Shown here in pieces: positions 44,608 through 55,069 of a stretch of DNA of 64,000 nucleotides (positions within the stretch are counted from its first letter, which is position 1; the number at the start of each line of letters is the position of its first letter). The notes below the pieces were generated by a model. It ran no database searches, had not been told where the DNA came from, and worked only from the letters and a program-made list of their open reading frames with translations. The translations under genes and the position numbers were made by a program. Source of the DNA: Isoetes taiwanensis (lineage: Eukaryota > Streptophyta > Lycopodiopsida > Isoetales > Isoetaceae); assembly GCA_021234155.1 (NCBI GenBank), contig JAJEKV010000099.1, positions 3,317,453 through 3,381,452 of the forward strand, in the 5' to 3' direction.

Positions 44608-46238
44608 TTACGCACCTCGTAGGTGATCTTGAAGAGAGGTGAGCTGAGAGGTCTGTGTAGAAAGCTGAGCCGTCAAGGAGGCAACTTGAGCGTCCCGGGC
44701 TGAAAGATTTTGAACTTGAGTGCTGAAATTTTCACACAGTTCCGAGTACAAGGCATTGAGTTTAGCAATATCTTCGTCCTTGGTACTCAGGAGAGCGGCT
44801 TTGGACTTGTTGTGCTCCAATAGAGTCTGAATTTCTGACTGGAGCTGAGCCTGCTGATCTGCAAGTTGGCTGACTTGAGCTTGTGTACTCTTGAGATCCG
44901 CATGAGCCTGTAAGAGAGCTTCATGCTTGTCTTGAAGTTTGGCCTCCAAAGTTGCAACTTGGGCAGTTGCAGCTTGAAGGTCTTGGTGTACCGCATCAGA
45001 GGCCTCGAGTGCCCGTTGAACCCCGCTCATAAGAGCGTCTTGGGATTCTTGTAACTTAAGAGCAGCAGCTTGAGCATCCTGCTGATACTGATACAACAAC
45101 TGACGAGGGTGTTGTGGTGGTGGAACTGGCTGTTGCCTGGTTTGGGAGGTTTGGGAAAAATGGTGTGAAGTGGATGGTGTAGCGGAGGAAGAGACAGTGA
45201 CATGAGTGTGACTGTGGTCATGACCAGGGGAAGATGGGCGTGATGTGCCAACTTGGTGATTGATTGGAAGGGAGCGCTGAGTGGAATTTTGAGAATTTGG
45301 TGGTGTGGGAGGGAAGTAATGACGGATGAGGGCTTGAAAGTGCCCTCCCACAGAAACTTCAGAAATGGAAGTGGTACCCCGAAGGCGGTCCATTTCTTGG
45401 AGAAGACGATAGAACATCATTTGGGGCCAATCTATGTGGTGTTTGGAGTGCGTGGCAGTGAGGACCAGGTTATAGAAAGGCTTATTGATATGGGTGTTCT
45501 TGATAGAATACCCAAGGAATTTCCGCCACAGAAATTTAACAAAGGTCTCGTGAGGCTTGTCGATATTGGTCAGACGATGGACATTGGCATGATAAGCAGG
45601 CGCACCAAACTCTGTGACATCAATATCCTGTATAGCAGACCATGATACACAAGGAGTGTGCAAGGGAATATGAAATACCTCAGAAATCAAATGTTGAGTC
45701 AATGAAATAGTGGTGCCATCGACCACAGTGGTGTAACCTTGCGGGCTGTTAACAATATTGGCGATGAACTGCTGGGTGTAAATATGGTAATGCTACCCAA
45801 AAAGCACCATCCGGACAAGTGCTTTAGGTGCTTTGCTTGAAGACATTTCTCTTCAACGACCTTAGAGTTGTTACTTAAAAAACAATATATATGATGTAGG
45901 AAGGCAAGGAGCGATGATATAGATCTCGTAGAGGAGCATACAAATTGTGGAGGTCAAGTTATGACACATTTTTTCTTAGTCATAGGTGCTTTAGGTGCTA
46001 TGTGCTTTCGCGCTTTTTTGGGTAGCATTACCATATTTACACCCTGCTGCAACTGGGCAGGATTTGGAGCCGGAAGTTCCATTTGAGAGAATTCGTAAAG
46101 CTGGTGTCGTTCAGTGACTTCTTTACTGGGGCCAACAAGGGCTTCACGGAAAGTGGGCGTCAAGAAGGATACAGATGCAAAAAGGGCCGGATCCTTGGGA
46201 GCAGTAGCTTGAAGTGTAGAAAATCTTGGGGCAGCCAT
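44608..46238 (-). pseudogene. Family G gag-like ORF with coiled coil, split by a MITE
   Basis: The frame starts MAAPRFSTLQ at 46238, is interrupted by the MITE at 45775-46043, and continues to 44608. The part after the break has TISLTQHLISEVFHIPLHTP, FVKFLWRKFLGYS and KPFYNLVLTAT, which resemble the putative plant transposon (gag-like) domain found in large plant retroelements. A His/Ser/Pro-rich linker follows, then about 160 residues of Gln/Ala/Leu heptads (AQLQSEIQTLLEH, ATLEAKLQDKH) forming a probable coiled coil. Without the MITE and one CTGCTG copy the frame is continuous, so this ORF was intact when hit. Confidence 0.7.
45775..46043. mobile_element. MITE, 269 bp, about 31-bp terminal inverted repeats
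   Basis: The left end GGTGTAAATATGGTAATGCT and onward to CCCAAAAAGC is repeated inverted at the right end with one extra A. Flanks are CTGCTG on both sides (45769-45774 and 46044-46049), a 6-bp duplication in a CTG-repeat context. The interior repeats GCTTTAGGTGCTTTG / CTTTAGGTGCTATGTGCTTT in subterminal positions. Superfamily is uncertain. Confidence 0.85.
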
Positions 46239-46703
46239 GGGAATGATTTGCAGAACGAAGAGAGATGCCAAAGGCGGAAGACGAAAGTCGAGCACGGAGG
46301 ATGAAGGCGCAGAGGAACGAAAAGGTTTGTTTTAGGGCGCTAACCGGAGGCTTAAGAGGTATGAAGAGTTGAAAACGGAACCGTTGATGATGCCAGGTGT
46401 CAAAAGATGCAAGAAGGGGTTTGAGAGGCAAAAATTGGCTAAGTCCCCAAAAACGTAAGGGAGAAGCAATGAACGGTGAGGATGAGACGTGAAAGAAAGA
46501 TCGGACGTGACAGATGGCAAAGGACATCCATTAATGTTCGACGGGCGTGGAAAGGAGGAATGGCATTCAATGCTGGCAACTCGAAGTGGGATATCATTAA
46601 AAGGAATGTGTCAGAAGGTACCATGGCTAGATATGCGGCGGGAGAACAGATTCTCATTTTAGAAAACAAATTTTGCATTGCAAAACACGCTTGGCGATTT
46701 GTG
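46239..46703. other. 5' region of family G minus copy; no gene seen
   Basis: No 5' LTR or primer site like the 42414-42998 LTR is found. Short frames on both strands have no recognisable domain. Confidence 0.3.
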
Positions 46704-47036
46704 TGATTGGTCCACGTCGACAAGGAGTTCCTCAGTTGGCTATATAAGACGAACCGAGAGAAACGAAGGCATCCGATGGCGCTCAGTATGGCAGCTGCTG
46801 GCTTGAACGAAGATTGCACCATGCCGACTAACTGTCAGGAGTGGATCACTTGTAAGATGAATTGTTCTGATCTTCGCGCCGCCACAACCGTGGGCATCGT
46901 GATGGACGGCCGGTGTGCCGGATGGCTGAACATCCCGACCAAGACCAACGGATGGAGGTGGTTCTCGCACCTTCGCTGGGATCCGGAGCGTAATCCTCTA
47001 CCATCTCCTCGATCACCTCCGCTCCAACCGGAGTAG
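46704..47036 (+). CDS. Small ORF (86 codons) with its own CCAAT/TATA promoter
   Basis: The promoter has GATTGGTCCACGT (inverted CCAAT and an ACGT core) near 46704, then TATATAAG at 46741-46748. An ATG at 46776 opens 86 codons to a TAG at 47034-47036. The product is Cys-, Trp- and Arg-containing (CQEWITCKMNCSDLR, then WRWFSHLRWDPERN and a Pro-rich end) and matches no family I know. WF.LRWDP.R recalls the DLRWDPRFVRR words of family G. The leader would be nearly absent, so this may instead be LTR sequence with a chance frame. Confidence 0.3.
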
Positions 47037-47261
47037 AGGGTTTTTCCTCTTAGGACTTAGTAGATAGGGCTGAGCCTGCTTTTTATATATAGGCAATTGC
47101 CCATAGCGGAAATAGTTGGGGCTGTGCCCACATTTTGTAAAAATCTCCACTATAATATAAGCTACACCTTCTAGTCACTTTCTACGTGGTGTTGGATTCT
47201 TGAATTGTCTCATGTTTGGATGTTCACTTTTCGTGTGATGAAATGCTTTGAGACGAAACCA
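47037..47261. other. Possible LTR-like or 3' flanking sequence
   Basis: It contains TTTTTATATATAGG (about 47080) and TATAATATAAGC (about 47151). Together with the integrase fragment to its right, read on the minus strand, it could be part of a 3' LTR. No borders are visible. Confidence 0.25.
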
Positions 47262-47710
47262 TTAACTAATGTAGGTAATGGAGTGCCATCTAATTCGTGA
47301 GTTGGAAAACACTTGGTCTAACCACTTGAACAATTTGATAAGGGCCAAGCCAACGAAACTTGAGTTTACCCGGAAAATTTTTGTACCGGAATCATAAAGA
47401 AGAACCAAATCTCCTTGTTTGAATGTTTTTGTCTTCAAACGTTTGTCATGTAAAAATTTTTTTGAATCGTTGTCCATGAAGAACACGTAATATAAGCATC
47501 CTTCAAGTTCATCCAATCGTTTCAATTGATAGACCGTTTCTTTGAGAGCAACTGGTGGATTATGAGCAGCCAGTTGAAACGGAGTGTTGGAAGGATGTAT
47601 TGAAAGGGCATGAGAGCTTCCCCGACCATAAACCAATTTAAAAGGAGTGTGACCAGAGCAATCTTGAAACAAGTATTGTAGGCCCAAAGAACAAGAGGAA
47701 GTTTTGTCCG
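47262..47710 (-). pseudogene. Ty3/gypsy integrase C-terminal fragment, cut by a CACTA insertion
   Basis: Minus-strand frames encode KLPLVLWAYNTCFK, then GHTPFKLVYGR, EALMPFQYILPT, and KTFKQGDLVLLYDSGT, the integrase tail pattern in two overlapping frames. The upstream part of pol is missing because CACTACAAAAACC begins at 47714. This belongs to a different family from element A (no chromodomain seen). Confidence 0.75.
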
Positions 47711-47759
47711 CCACACTACAAAAACCAAAGCCCGTTACGACGCCTATTACGACGCCCGC

Positions 47760-48245
47760 ATCGCCGTTGGTATCGCCGATGATCGACCGCTAAACGCCGA
47801 TAAACGACGCCTATTTCGACGCCGGAGGCCGACATATTTACGTGCGCTTATGCGCCGCTATACGCCGCAATCGGGCGCGCCTTTAAGCGAATTTATACAT
47901 GACGCTGCTCAACGCCGCAGACACGCGGGTCAGCCGGGCACCGCCGCCAGAGTGACCGCCAGCCACGTCGGGCCGGGCGGTGGCGATGACCGCAACGCCG
48001 CTCAACGGCGAAAAAGTACACGCCATCATGTCCGGCCCAAATACCGGTATGCGCGGCGTGGCTTGCCAGCGCGCGGTCGCCATGCCAGTTGAAACGCCGC
48101 TCAACGACGCTTCGGGCGGGGTCGACACTGCGCCGTGGGCGCCGGGTTCTGCCGGGCCGGCGCCATCGCGACGACGTGCCGCTCAACGACGCCGCCACGC
48201 GGCGTGGCGATACGCAGATAACGCCGTTCAACGGCGATTAAAGAA
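47760..48245. repeat. Subterminal repeat array (GACGCC / CGCTCAACG words)
   Basis: At least eight copies of a roughly 14-bp word of the (A/C)CGCC(G)CTCAACG(A/G)CG type occur, very CpG-rich. Apparent long frames here on both strands are artefacts of this composition. Confidence 0.75.
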
Positions 48246-49400
48246 TTTTGATAAAAAATATTTATTTAATATTATTCAATATGATTTAACGGACGATTAA
48301 TATTCATATGCAAAATTAACAAATATTTAATATAAATAAATATTTAGTAATATTTATTAATATTAATATTATCAATAATATTAATAGTATTAATAAATAT
48401 TAAATATGAACAAAATAAATCGAGAATAAATATTTAAAAATTTAAAAATTCGAAAAATAGAAACAAATATTGATTAAATTATATTAATGGTAGATAAGCA
48501 TTATTGTTTAATATGTAATTAAATGTTTAATAAATCTAAGAATAAAAAAATAGAATCGAGCATAAAATTAACATAACAAAAAAATCACAAATAATAAGAA
48601 CAAAGCATAAAAATTTAAATTGAATTCAATTAATATATTTCACAATGTAATTTGCACATTACAAAATATATTAAGTCTTTAGTTGTTGCTCTCTTCTTCT
48701 TCTTCTTCATTGGCCGTCTTTCATTTACGCATTATATTGTATCGCAACAATTAGTTCATTGTAGTCACAAATAATTATCTAATGAATGATACACACTTCA
48801 TCCCCCTTTCACGCTTGATGGCATCTGATGTGATGGCCGCATGGTTCGCCTTGTTTTGAAGGCCCTTTGGCGTTCATCTTTAGCGGTAAGGCGACCAGCA
48901 AATGACGCCTAGTGAGAATGAGCACCAAAACTAATGTTAGTGTTCAACTCGGAACCTACATTATAAACCAAATTTATACTTACAAATAGCTTATCCGGAA
49001 AAGCCATAACCGCCCAGACCAGTCTTATTGGCACTATGGTCGCCACTTGCTTCGTCGTACCTCACCACGTCCAGTAGCCTTTGTTCTAGCTTCCCTTTCT
49101 TTTTGATAAATATGTTGGCCTTCAAACACTACAATGCAATACAAGGACTTAGTCCACATGGCATCATCTAATTATACGACTCATGGGAGAGATGATGTAC
49201 TTGAAATGCCTCATTAGTCAACCCGGATAGGTCCGTGCCACTTCCTCTGCTCGGGACTCCCGTAGCTTTGCAAGATCTTTCAGCTGCTTCTTCTGATTAC
49301 CTCTGCAAAATATAAATAAAATATGAGTACAATGAGGTTATAATGAAGAACGAAAGAGCCTAATACCTGGTGGATTTAACATGTTTACCCTGCTTTGAAC
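48246..49400. other. A/T-rich spacer; possible decayed transposon exons
   Basis: 48246-48700 is extremely A/T-rich. From about 48980 to 49310 the minus strand has short frames (KANIFIKKKGKLEQRLLDVV near 49090) that could be exons of a CACTA accessory protein. No domain can be named with confidence. Confidence 0.3.
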
Positions 49401-50145
49401 AAAGCTCCCTCCATGAGATCTCTCCTGACTTGAGCTCGGGATATTACCTTCTAAAATCTCCTTGATCCTCTCTTTTCCTCATCATAGGCTCCCCGAGTTC
49501 ATTCACCCTTGTGGACGTTATGGCAAACGCTATTTGTGACATTATTAGCCATCTTCCAAAAATTGTCGCCATCTGCAGTGCTGTGGCGCGGCAACTTCTT
49601 GCTACTACACTCAACATACGACTAACATATGAATATGTGTTAGTGAACAAAAAAGGGCATAATTCAAGATGAACTCACTCATATTGAAAGAGATGCCTTC
49701 GTGGAGGTGGTGCGGTGGTGCAACGATCTTTACCGAGCTTGAAGAGGAATTGCGTCCACTCTCAATGCGTGGGCGGCCGGTCGGGCTCCGCCATTGGGGG
49801 TTCATTCTCCTCGTGCTCGGGAGCGGCCCCAAGATTGAATTCTGAAGGAGTGTATGAGCTATGACGTGGAGGGTCATGGGGGCCAGACCTCCGCCTACTT
49901 TGTTCAACAGCCTGGCGCGCAATCTCCATTTCCCGCGACATCCCGAATTGCAAGGCATTCCACCTATCTTGAGGGGTTATCGCCTCGTTGATATCTCGGA
50001 GTTCCCTGCTCTTCGTCTTCTTCCTGCTGGATCGAGGTCCTTTTCCGTCTCTTGGCGGTGGTGATGAGAAGAAGATCCGCCTATAATAACAATGGCATTG
50101 ACGAACATTATGCATAGGAAAAGAAGGACGCGAAAACCGCATTTA
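49401..50145 (-). pseudogene. Possible CACTA accessory-protein exons
   Basis: Minus-strand frames at 49762-50142 encode a charged segment (RSSRKKTKSRELRDINEAI, MSREMEIARQAVEQSRRRS) and a Pro-rich end. Pieces at 49444-49650 encode QMATIFGRWLIMS. The arrangement recalls TNP1/transposase_24-like proteins next to CACTA transposases, but I cannot see a defining motif. A partial copy lies at 59080-59400. Confidence 0.3.
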
Positions 50146-50739
50146 CACGCTACATTTAAAAACATTAGAACGTAAAAATAAATGGTTAACTTACATTTTA
50201 TCCTAGAAAAAATCCCAAATCCACCAATGGTGGAGGTGGCGGTGGTGGCGAGCTAAACCCGAGCGACCAACCCGCCTCTTAAAGGCCTTTGGGTTTAGTT
50301 TAGGGTCGCCAATAAGGCTACCAAGCCATGAGAAAGTAAAGTTGTGAACAATAGATATGCCATCGTGCCAAATCCCATGGTTCTTTGGACATGTGCAAAA
50401 ACTTGCAAGTTATTTATATGGAGTGCGATGAATAACATAGTAGGAAAGCAACAAATGTTAGCAACATGGGAAGTTCATTACAAAACATTGGGATTTGAAT
50501 AATTAAAAGTGTCTTTATATATTTGGTTATTAGACAATTAAAAAAATTTAATACTCTTAAACATGGCAAGATATACAATATTGTATTCATTATTTGAGTT
50601 GTGACAACAACAATTTTGACATCTCAAGGCATCCATGCACTTCATGTGTCGTCTTTGTCTCACAACCATGGTAGAAGATATTCCAACACTTTGTAAAGGC
50701 TTCAACAACCCGGAAGCTTTGGGTCGTGATGAGAATCGT

Positions 50740-51480
50740 CTTCACGTAGGCACATCATTCTTGTTTTTGCTCCTCCAACTTGTCAAGGCGTCGTTGGTAC
50801 ATATGGGTTGGATTAATCCATTGGGCATTGTTGTTATTATTAAACCACTCCATTCGTCGCGCATAGCTTGCACGAAATCCAAGCATCTCATAAATATATC
50901 CCAATGCATAGACATCATGAATTTCGTGTCCCCATACACGATCATCATCCTTTGATTTCTCAAACACGGTTTCCTCTAACCATGGATATTTTGCTTGTCC
51001 ATCCGAAAGTAAGTCACAAACACTTCAACAAGGGACGACGCTCTTTGGCGTAAAAATGAATTACATTGTCCCAATCACCAATGGCCACCCACACATTTTG
51101 GTACTCATCATCAAAATGTAATTTGACTCTCTTGCAATTAAGCTTTGTGTGAGTGAAGTGGCCTTTGTGGATCTCAACGACACCATACGCTGGGGCAAGA
51201 GCTATCTACGGAACATCTTGATATACAACTTCGCATTTTGCTCCTAAGTTCAGCGCCTATGTGTTTGTCGGGTTCTTCTTGGCGCTCTAGCAATTGCATT
51301 TGACCATCTTCTAAAACGTGACAAGTTATTAGGTAAATAGTCAAACAAGTGTGCAAGTGTCTCTCCATTCATGAAAGGTAGAATCACCATTGGCCCTATG
51401 GTATCCCACTAGAGCTAGCAACTTCATATGCAAGTCCAATGGATGTAGCCAAGCGGGGATCACCGGGCTCTTGAAGCGTA
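50740..51480 (-). pseudogene. Captured protein-kinase-like gene fragment (copy 1)
   Basis: In minus-strand order: a hinge-like segment GPMV.LPFMNGETLAHL (better kept in copy 2), then VVEIHKGHFTHTKLN.K in the place of a catalytic loop, then NVWVAIGDWDNVIHF where kinases have the DFG region, then HEIHDVYALGYIYEMLG resembling the subdomain IX DV(Y/W)(S/A)LG pattern. HRD and DFG are not conserved (HTK, DWD), so even the intact ancestor may have been a pseudokinase. Stops and frameshifts are frequent. Copy 2 lies at about 59990-60745. Confidence 0.45.
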
Positions 51481-52450
51481 TGTATCTTTGAGCCATCTCA
51501 TCGTCTACGCCCTATCTTTGCCCTTGAAAACCCATCCTTTGTATAGCTCATCATCTTGGAAGTGTTGTGTTCCGTTGATTTTGATTTGATCGTGCGATGT
51601 GTTGGTTTCTCCTCAATAAGGTGTATCACATCCACGGCCTCACGGGCATGGGATCAACAAAGATTGATGTGTTCATGTGATTCTCTCAAAGAAAAGTGGG
51701 CTTGCTAGGCCCCTGCTCCACTAGAGCTTCCCCACGATGCAAAGCATTTTTTAATTACCTCAAGCGGCGTGCATTGAGATCCGCAATGATGTTCTTGTGA
51801 TCAAGCATTCGCTTCTTTGAGAATTCCATGAAGCTACCCATTCCTTGACACGAGCCTCGGCATTGGGACTTTTAAAATTTTGCAGATCAATACTTCAAAC
51901 ATGTCTTGAGTTCATCCATGGGGTTTCCAATCATTGGCTTTACATGTGTCAAGGAGAGAAGTCAACATTTCTTCTTGACCTGGCCATTTTGTGCTAACTC
52001 AAATTGGCACTTCCTTTTCACATGTCGACAAAATGGTGCGACCGCGTTGACGGTTTGCATCTCGGTCGGGACTTTCGTTAGCACATATCTCATTTTATGA
52101 CCATCGTCTAATCTCACTAATCATTAGTGTCTTCACGGTCGGGGCCATACCTACAAACCAATTTAGATTCATTAATCTTGCTTTGTGACTTTTTCAAACC
52201 TTCATTATGAATCTTTACCTACTTTCTTAAGAGTTAGTTTCCTTTTAATTTTTTTTTTAAAACCAACTATTTAAATTTTTCTTGCTCTTAACCACTCCAC
52301 ATCGGTGTTTCTTTGACATCCCTAACATCTTTAAAAACAACATTCTTAACTAGAAACCGAAAATCAATAATGCAATTTTTTTCAAAAACCCACCCTTGTC
52401 AATCCAGTAAAGATTTCTATTTATTGATATATTAATAAAAAAAAAATAAA
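51481..52450. other. Decayed coding-like sequence, unassigned
   Basis: Minus-strand pieces (CRHVKRKCQFELAQNGQVKK near 52000; DWKPMDELKTCF near 51920) are coding-like and are shared with 61150-61400. I cannot name the source gene. 52140-52440 is A/T-rich. Confidence 0.3.
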
Positions 52451-52454
52451 CAAA

Positions 52455-52800
52455 GTGGCGGTGAGCTTGGACCCGGAACACCTAGTCTTCTCCACTCAAG
52501 GCGGGCCGACCATGCCTTGTCCAAGTCTCCCCAATTTTTTCTAAACTAAATACATTAATCAATAAAATTTCAAAGTAAGCGGTGAGCTTGGACCGGAACA
52601 CCTAGTCTTTCTCCACTCAAGGCGGGCCGACCATGCCTGTCCAAGTCTCCCCATTTTTTTTCTAAACTAAATACATTAATCAATAAAATTACAAGAGTAA
52701 AGCGGTGAGCTTGGACCGGAACACCTAGTCTTCTCCACTCAAAGGCGGGCCGACCATGCCCCCTGTCCAAGTCTCCCCAAGTTTTTTTTAACCTAAATAA
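52455..52800. repeat. About 122-bp tandem repeat, three units
   Basis: GGTGAGCTTGGACCGGAACA-type starts at about 52459, 52581 and 52704. Each unit continues with CCTAGTCTTCTCCACTCAA, a GGCGGGCCGACCATGCC segment, CTGTCCAAGTCTCCCC and an A/T-rich spacer. It is duplicated at 61740-62070. Confidence 0.9.
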
Positions 52801-53205
52801 AACATTAAAATTTTATTCTCCTACTCAAACTCAAATTCTTACCTAGAATGTCTTGAGCTCTTGAAAATCGATTTCCAAGAAGCGGCGCATTTTGTTATTA
52901 GTGTACATGCAAAAAAAAATAAAGGCATTCAATAATTAGAAAACTTACATAAATAAATAAATAAAAAAAAAAAAAAAAAACAAAAAGGCGATTCACATTG
53001 AAAAGATCATTGACATTAAAACTATTTACATTGTTAATTAAAAGAACTATATATTGACATGTAAAAATGAAAATAAAAAAAAAAAAGAAGAACATAAAAA
53101 GAAGGGGCCTGCAAATCTTTCAACGGCGTCCCTTCTTGTAATAAAAAATAGAGGAAGAATGGGCCTCGTCTTTCAGCGGCGTCCTTCTTCCATGGAAAAA
53201 AAAAT

Positions 53206-53388
53206 AGAAGAGGAAGAAGAAGAAGAAGAAGAAGAAGAAGAAGAAGAAGAAGAAGAAGAAGAAGAAGAAGAAGAAGAAGAAGAAGAAGAAGAAGAAGAAG
53301 AAGAAGAAAGAAGAAGAAAGAAAGAAGAAGAAGAAGAAGAAGAAGAAGAAGAAAGAAGAAGAAGAAGAAGAAGAAGAAAGATAGGAAA
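53206..53388 (+). repeat. (GAA)n microsatellite, interrupted
   Basis: About 180 bp of GAA repeats with a few GAAA interruptions. Long Glu- or Phe-rich frames here are artefacts. Confidence 0.97.
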
Positions 53389-53824
53389 GAAAGATTGAAT
53401 AGAATGAGAAAGTGGTGAAGAAGAAGAAGAAAATGAATAGAAGATTGGAAGAGCGGAAGATTAGAAGGAAGAAACCAATGATTGGAAGATCATTGGAAGA
53501 AGAAAGGAGGAGGATTCGATTCATACTAATAAGAGGCGAAATGGATTGAAGAAAAACAAGGATGGGAAGAGGAGGATAGAAATGGGATGGATTGAAAACA
53601 AATAAGAAAAAACAAGAAGCCCTAAATCTATCAAACAACAAGCCTAATTCAAAAATAGAGTTGATTGATCCATTGAAATACCTTTGGATGCTTGCTTGAA
53701 GCTTGGAAAGGACCGCAAGGATGATCCGCGCCAAAATCGCCCGCAACGCTCCTCCGGCCGCTTAGAACCAAAAAAAACTAGGCGGGCGGAAAAAGATGAC
53801 TCATTTACGATAAAAAGTTCTGGG

Positions 53825-53910
53825 GCGTCGTTGAGCAAAAGTTTGGTCGTTGCGGCGTTGTCAATAGTCGTTAAGCGGCGTCTATAAACGTCTTTGTGTT
53901 AAGCGGCGTG
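53825..53910. repeat. Inverse-oriented subterminal-type repeats
   Basis: GGGGCGTCGTTGAGC, TCGTTAAGCGGCGTC and TTAAGCGGCGTGCC are inverse forms of words in 47760-48245. They mark either the right-hand subterminal zone of the CACTA element or an internal copy. Confidence 0.6.
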
Positions 53911-54000
53911 CCCTTTTTTATTAAGTTATAATTATAAGTTATTATTATAATTATAATAATAACGGATTAAGTCAAGTGCACACTGCAGTTCAATCCTTAC

Positions 54001-54275
54001 AATTGCAATTGATGGTGAATTTGGCGAGAATGGGGCTCCATGTGACACATCCATTCCAAAGATTATAGTTGGCTCCTGGAGACCTTTTGGAAGACCACGA
54101 CGAAATTCCGCCGATAACATCGTATTATATCCTCCACACTCTGTTTTGAAAGTAAGTCTTGAGTTCAATGAAACGGGGAGCCATTATGGGGTACCAAGTG
54201 AGTTACCTTGGCATTAATTTTCAAAGCCACATTAAGTCAAATCTTGATCATTTATATTACGGGGAGGAACTATAC
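54001..54275 (-). pseudogene. Captured Argonaute PIWI-domain fragment (copy 1)
   Basis: Exon 54207-54275 ends NVALKINAK at a GT donor. A 66-bp intron (54141-54206) follows. Exon 54001-54140 encodes CGGYNTML, then EPTIIFGMDVSHGAPF and SPSIAI, ending at a GTAAGG donor. From memory, (V)ALKINAK..GG.N..L then PTII.G(M/A)DV(S/T)H is the start of the plant Argonaute PIWI domain. GMDVSHG.P matches the AGO4/6/9 clade, which acts in RNA-directed DNA methylation. The first catalytic Asp (of MDVSH) is kept; the rest of the slicer site is absent. One frameshift breaks the upstream exon (near NDQDL). Copy 2 lies at about 63272-63520. Confidence 0.7.
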
Positions 54276-54563
54276 AACGATTAACAACTCCAACGTCATG
54301 AAGCAGTTTGTTAAGCGGCCACCGCAAAACATCTCTGCATAAGTATGCATTGCATCTTCACCGTAAACTACATATAAAGGAATCAAACCATTACGACATA
54401 GAATCGGTCTTTACGAGGTAGAATGCATAGAATAAACTACTGGTGGCTCTTTTTTTTGAGATTTTAAAGCATTGAACATCATTGAAACTTCTGTGAATAT
54501 CGATGGGGAGGAAATCAACATGATGCTATTGGTAACAATGATCTGAGATAACAAGGAATCGGT

Positions 54564-54670
54564 GAGAATGATAGTTGGGGAATTGCATCAAATGGAAATA
54601 GCGGATGGGGAGGAGGCCTTTCGGATGCCAATGATTCTTGGGGTATTGCTTCAATGAAACTCACACATCT
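54564..54670 (+). pseudogene. WG/GW-repeat coding fragment (possible AGO-hook source)
   Basis: A plus frame encodes ENDSWGIASNGNSGWGGG and then SDANDSWGIASMK: three WG dipeptides in a Ser/Asn/Gly setting within 35 residues. An upstream WGGNQ occurs near 54504 but a stop lies between. Such WG/GW repeats are the Argonaute-binding hook of plant NRPE1 and SPT5L/KTF1. The frame is short and could be coincidence, but it sits 290 bp from an Argonaute PIWI fragment. Copy 2 lies at 63840-63940. Confidence 0.35.
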
Positions 54671-54719
54671 GGAGGCGGATAATAATGGAGCACTAGTTGG
54701 CAATGATTACTTATGTATT

Positions 54720-55069
54720 TTATCTATCCTTCTTTATCTATCCATAGATTTCTCTCCATCCTTGTTTATCTATCCACTTTAATAAACCAGACTTGTGCAC
54801 CATTGAGCTTCACTTGCATACTTTCATACTAAATCAAGCTTGCCAATCACTTGGTCATGGTACATGGCGATTGCAAACATATAGCTCACCGAGGTTGCTC
54901 TACGCATACAATCTACACAAGGCATGCCCATTACGGTCCATGCAAAGGCTGCAAGAAGAGCTTCTTTGATTTGCCATATTCTCTCGTGCATGATCACATA
55001 CAACTTCATATATGGTTGCGACCTCTTCATAGATTGCTATAGGGTTTTGGACGACTTCTTGAGGGTTTC
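54720..55069. other. No gene recognised
   Basis: A frame at 54851-55042 is Cys/His-rich (CKHIAHRGCSTH, CKGCKKSFF) but has no defined zinc-finger spacing that I can name. Repeated TATCTATCC words lie near 54720-54780. Confidence 0.25.

Noticed and set aside
47850-48300. Arg/Ala-rich frames in the CACTA left end
   Set aside because: Product of CpG-rich subterminal repeats.
53120-53746. Long minus frame of poly-Phe and plus frame of poly-Glu
   Set aside because: Both are translations of the GAA/TTC microsatellite and its flanks.
54851-55042. RING or other zinc-finger protein
   Set aside because: Cys/His spacing fits no zinc-finger class I know.
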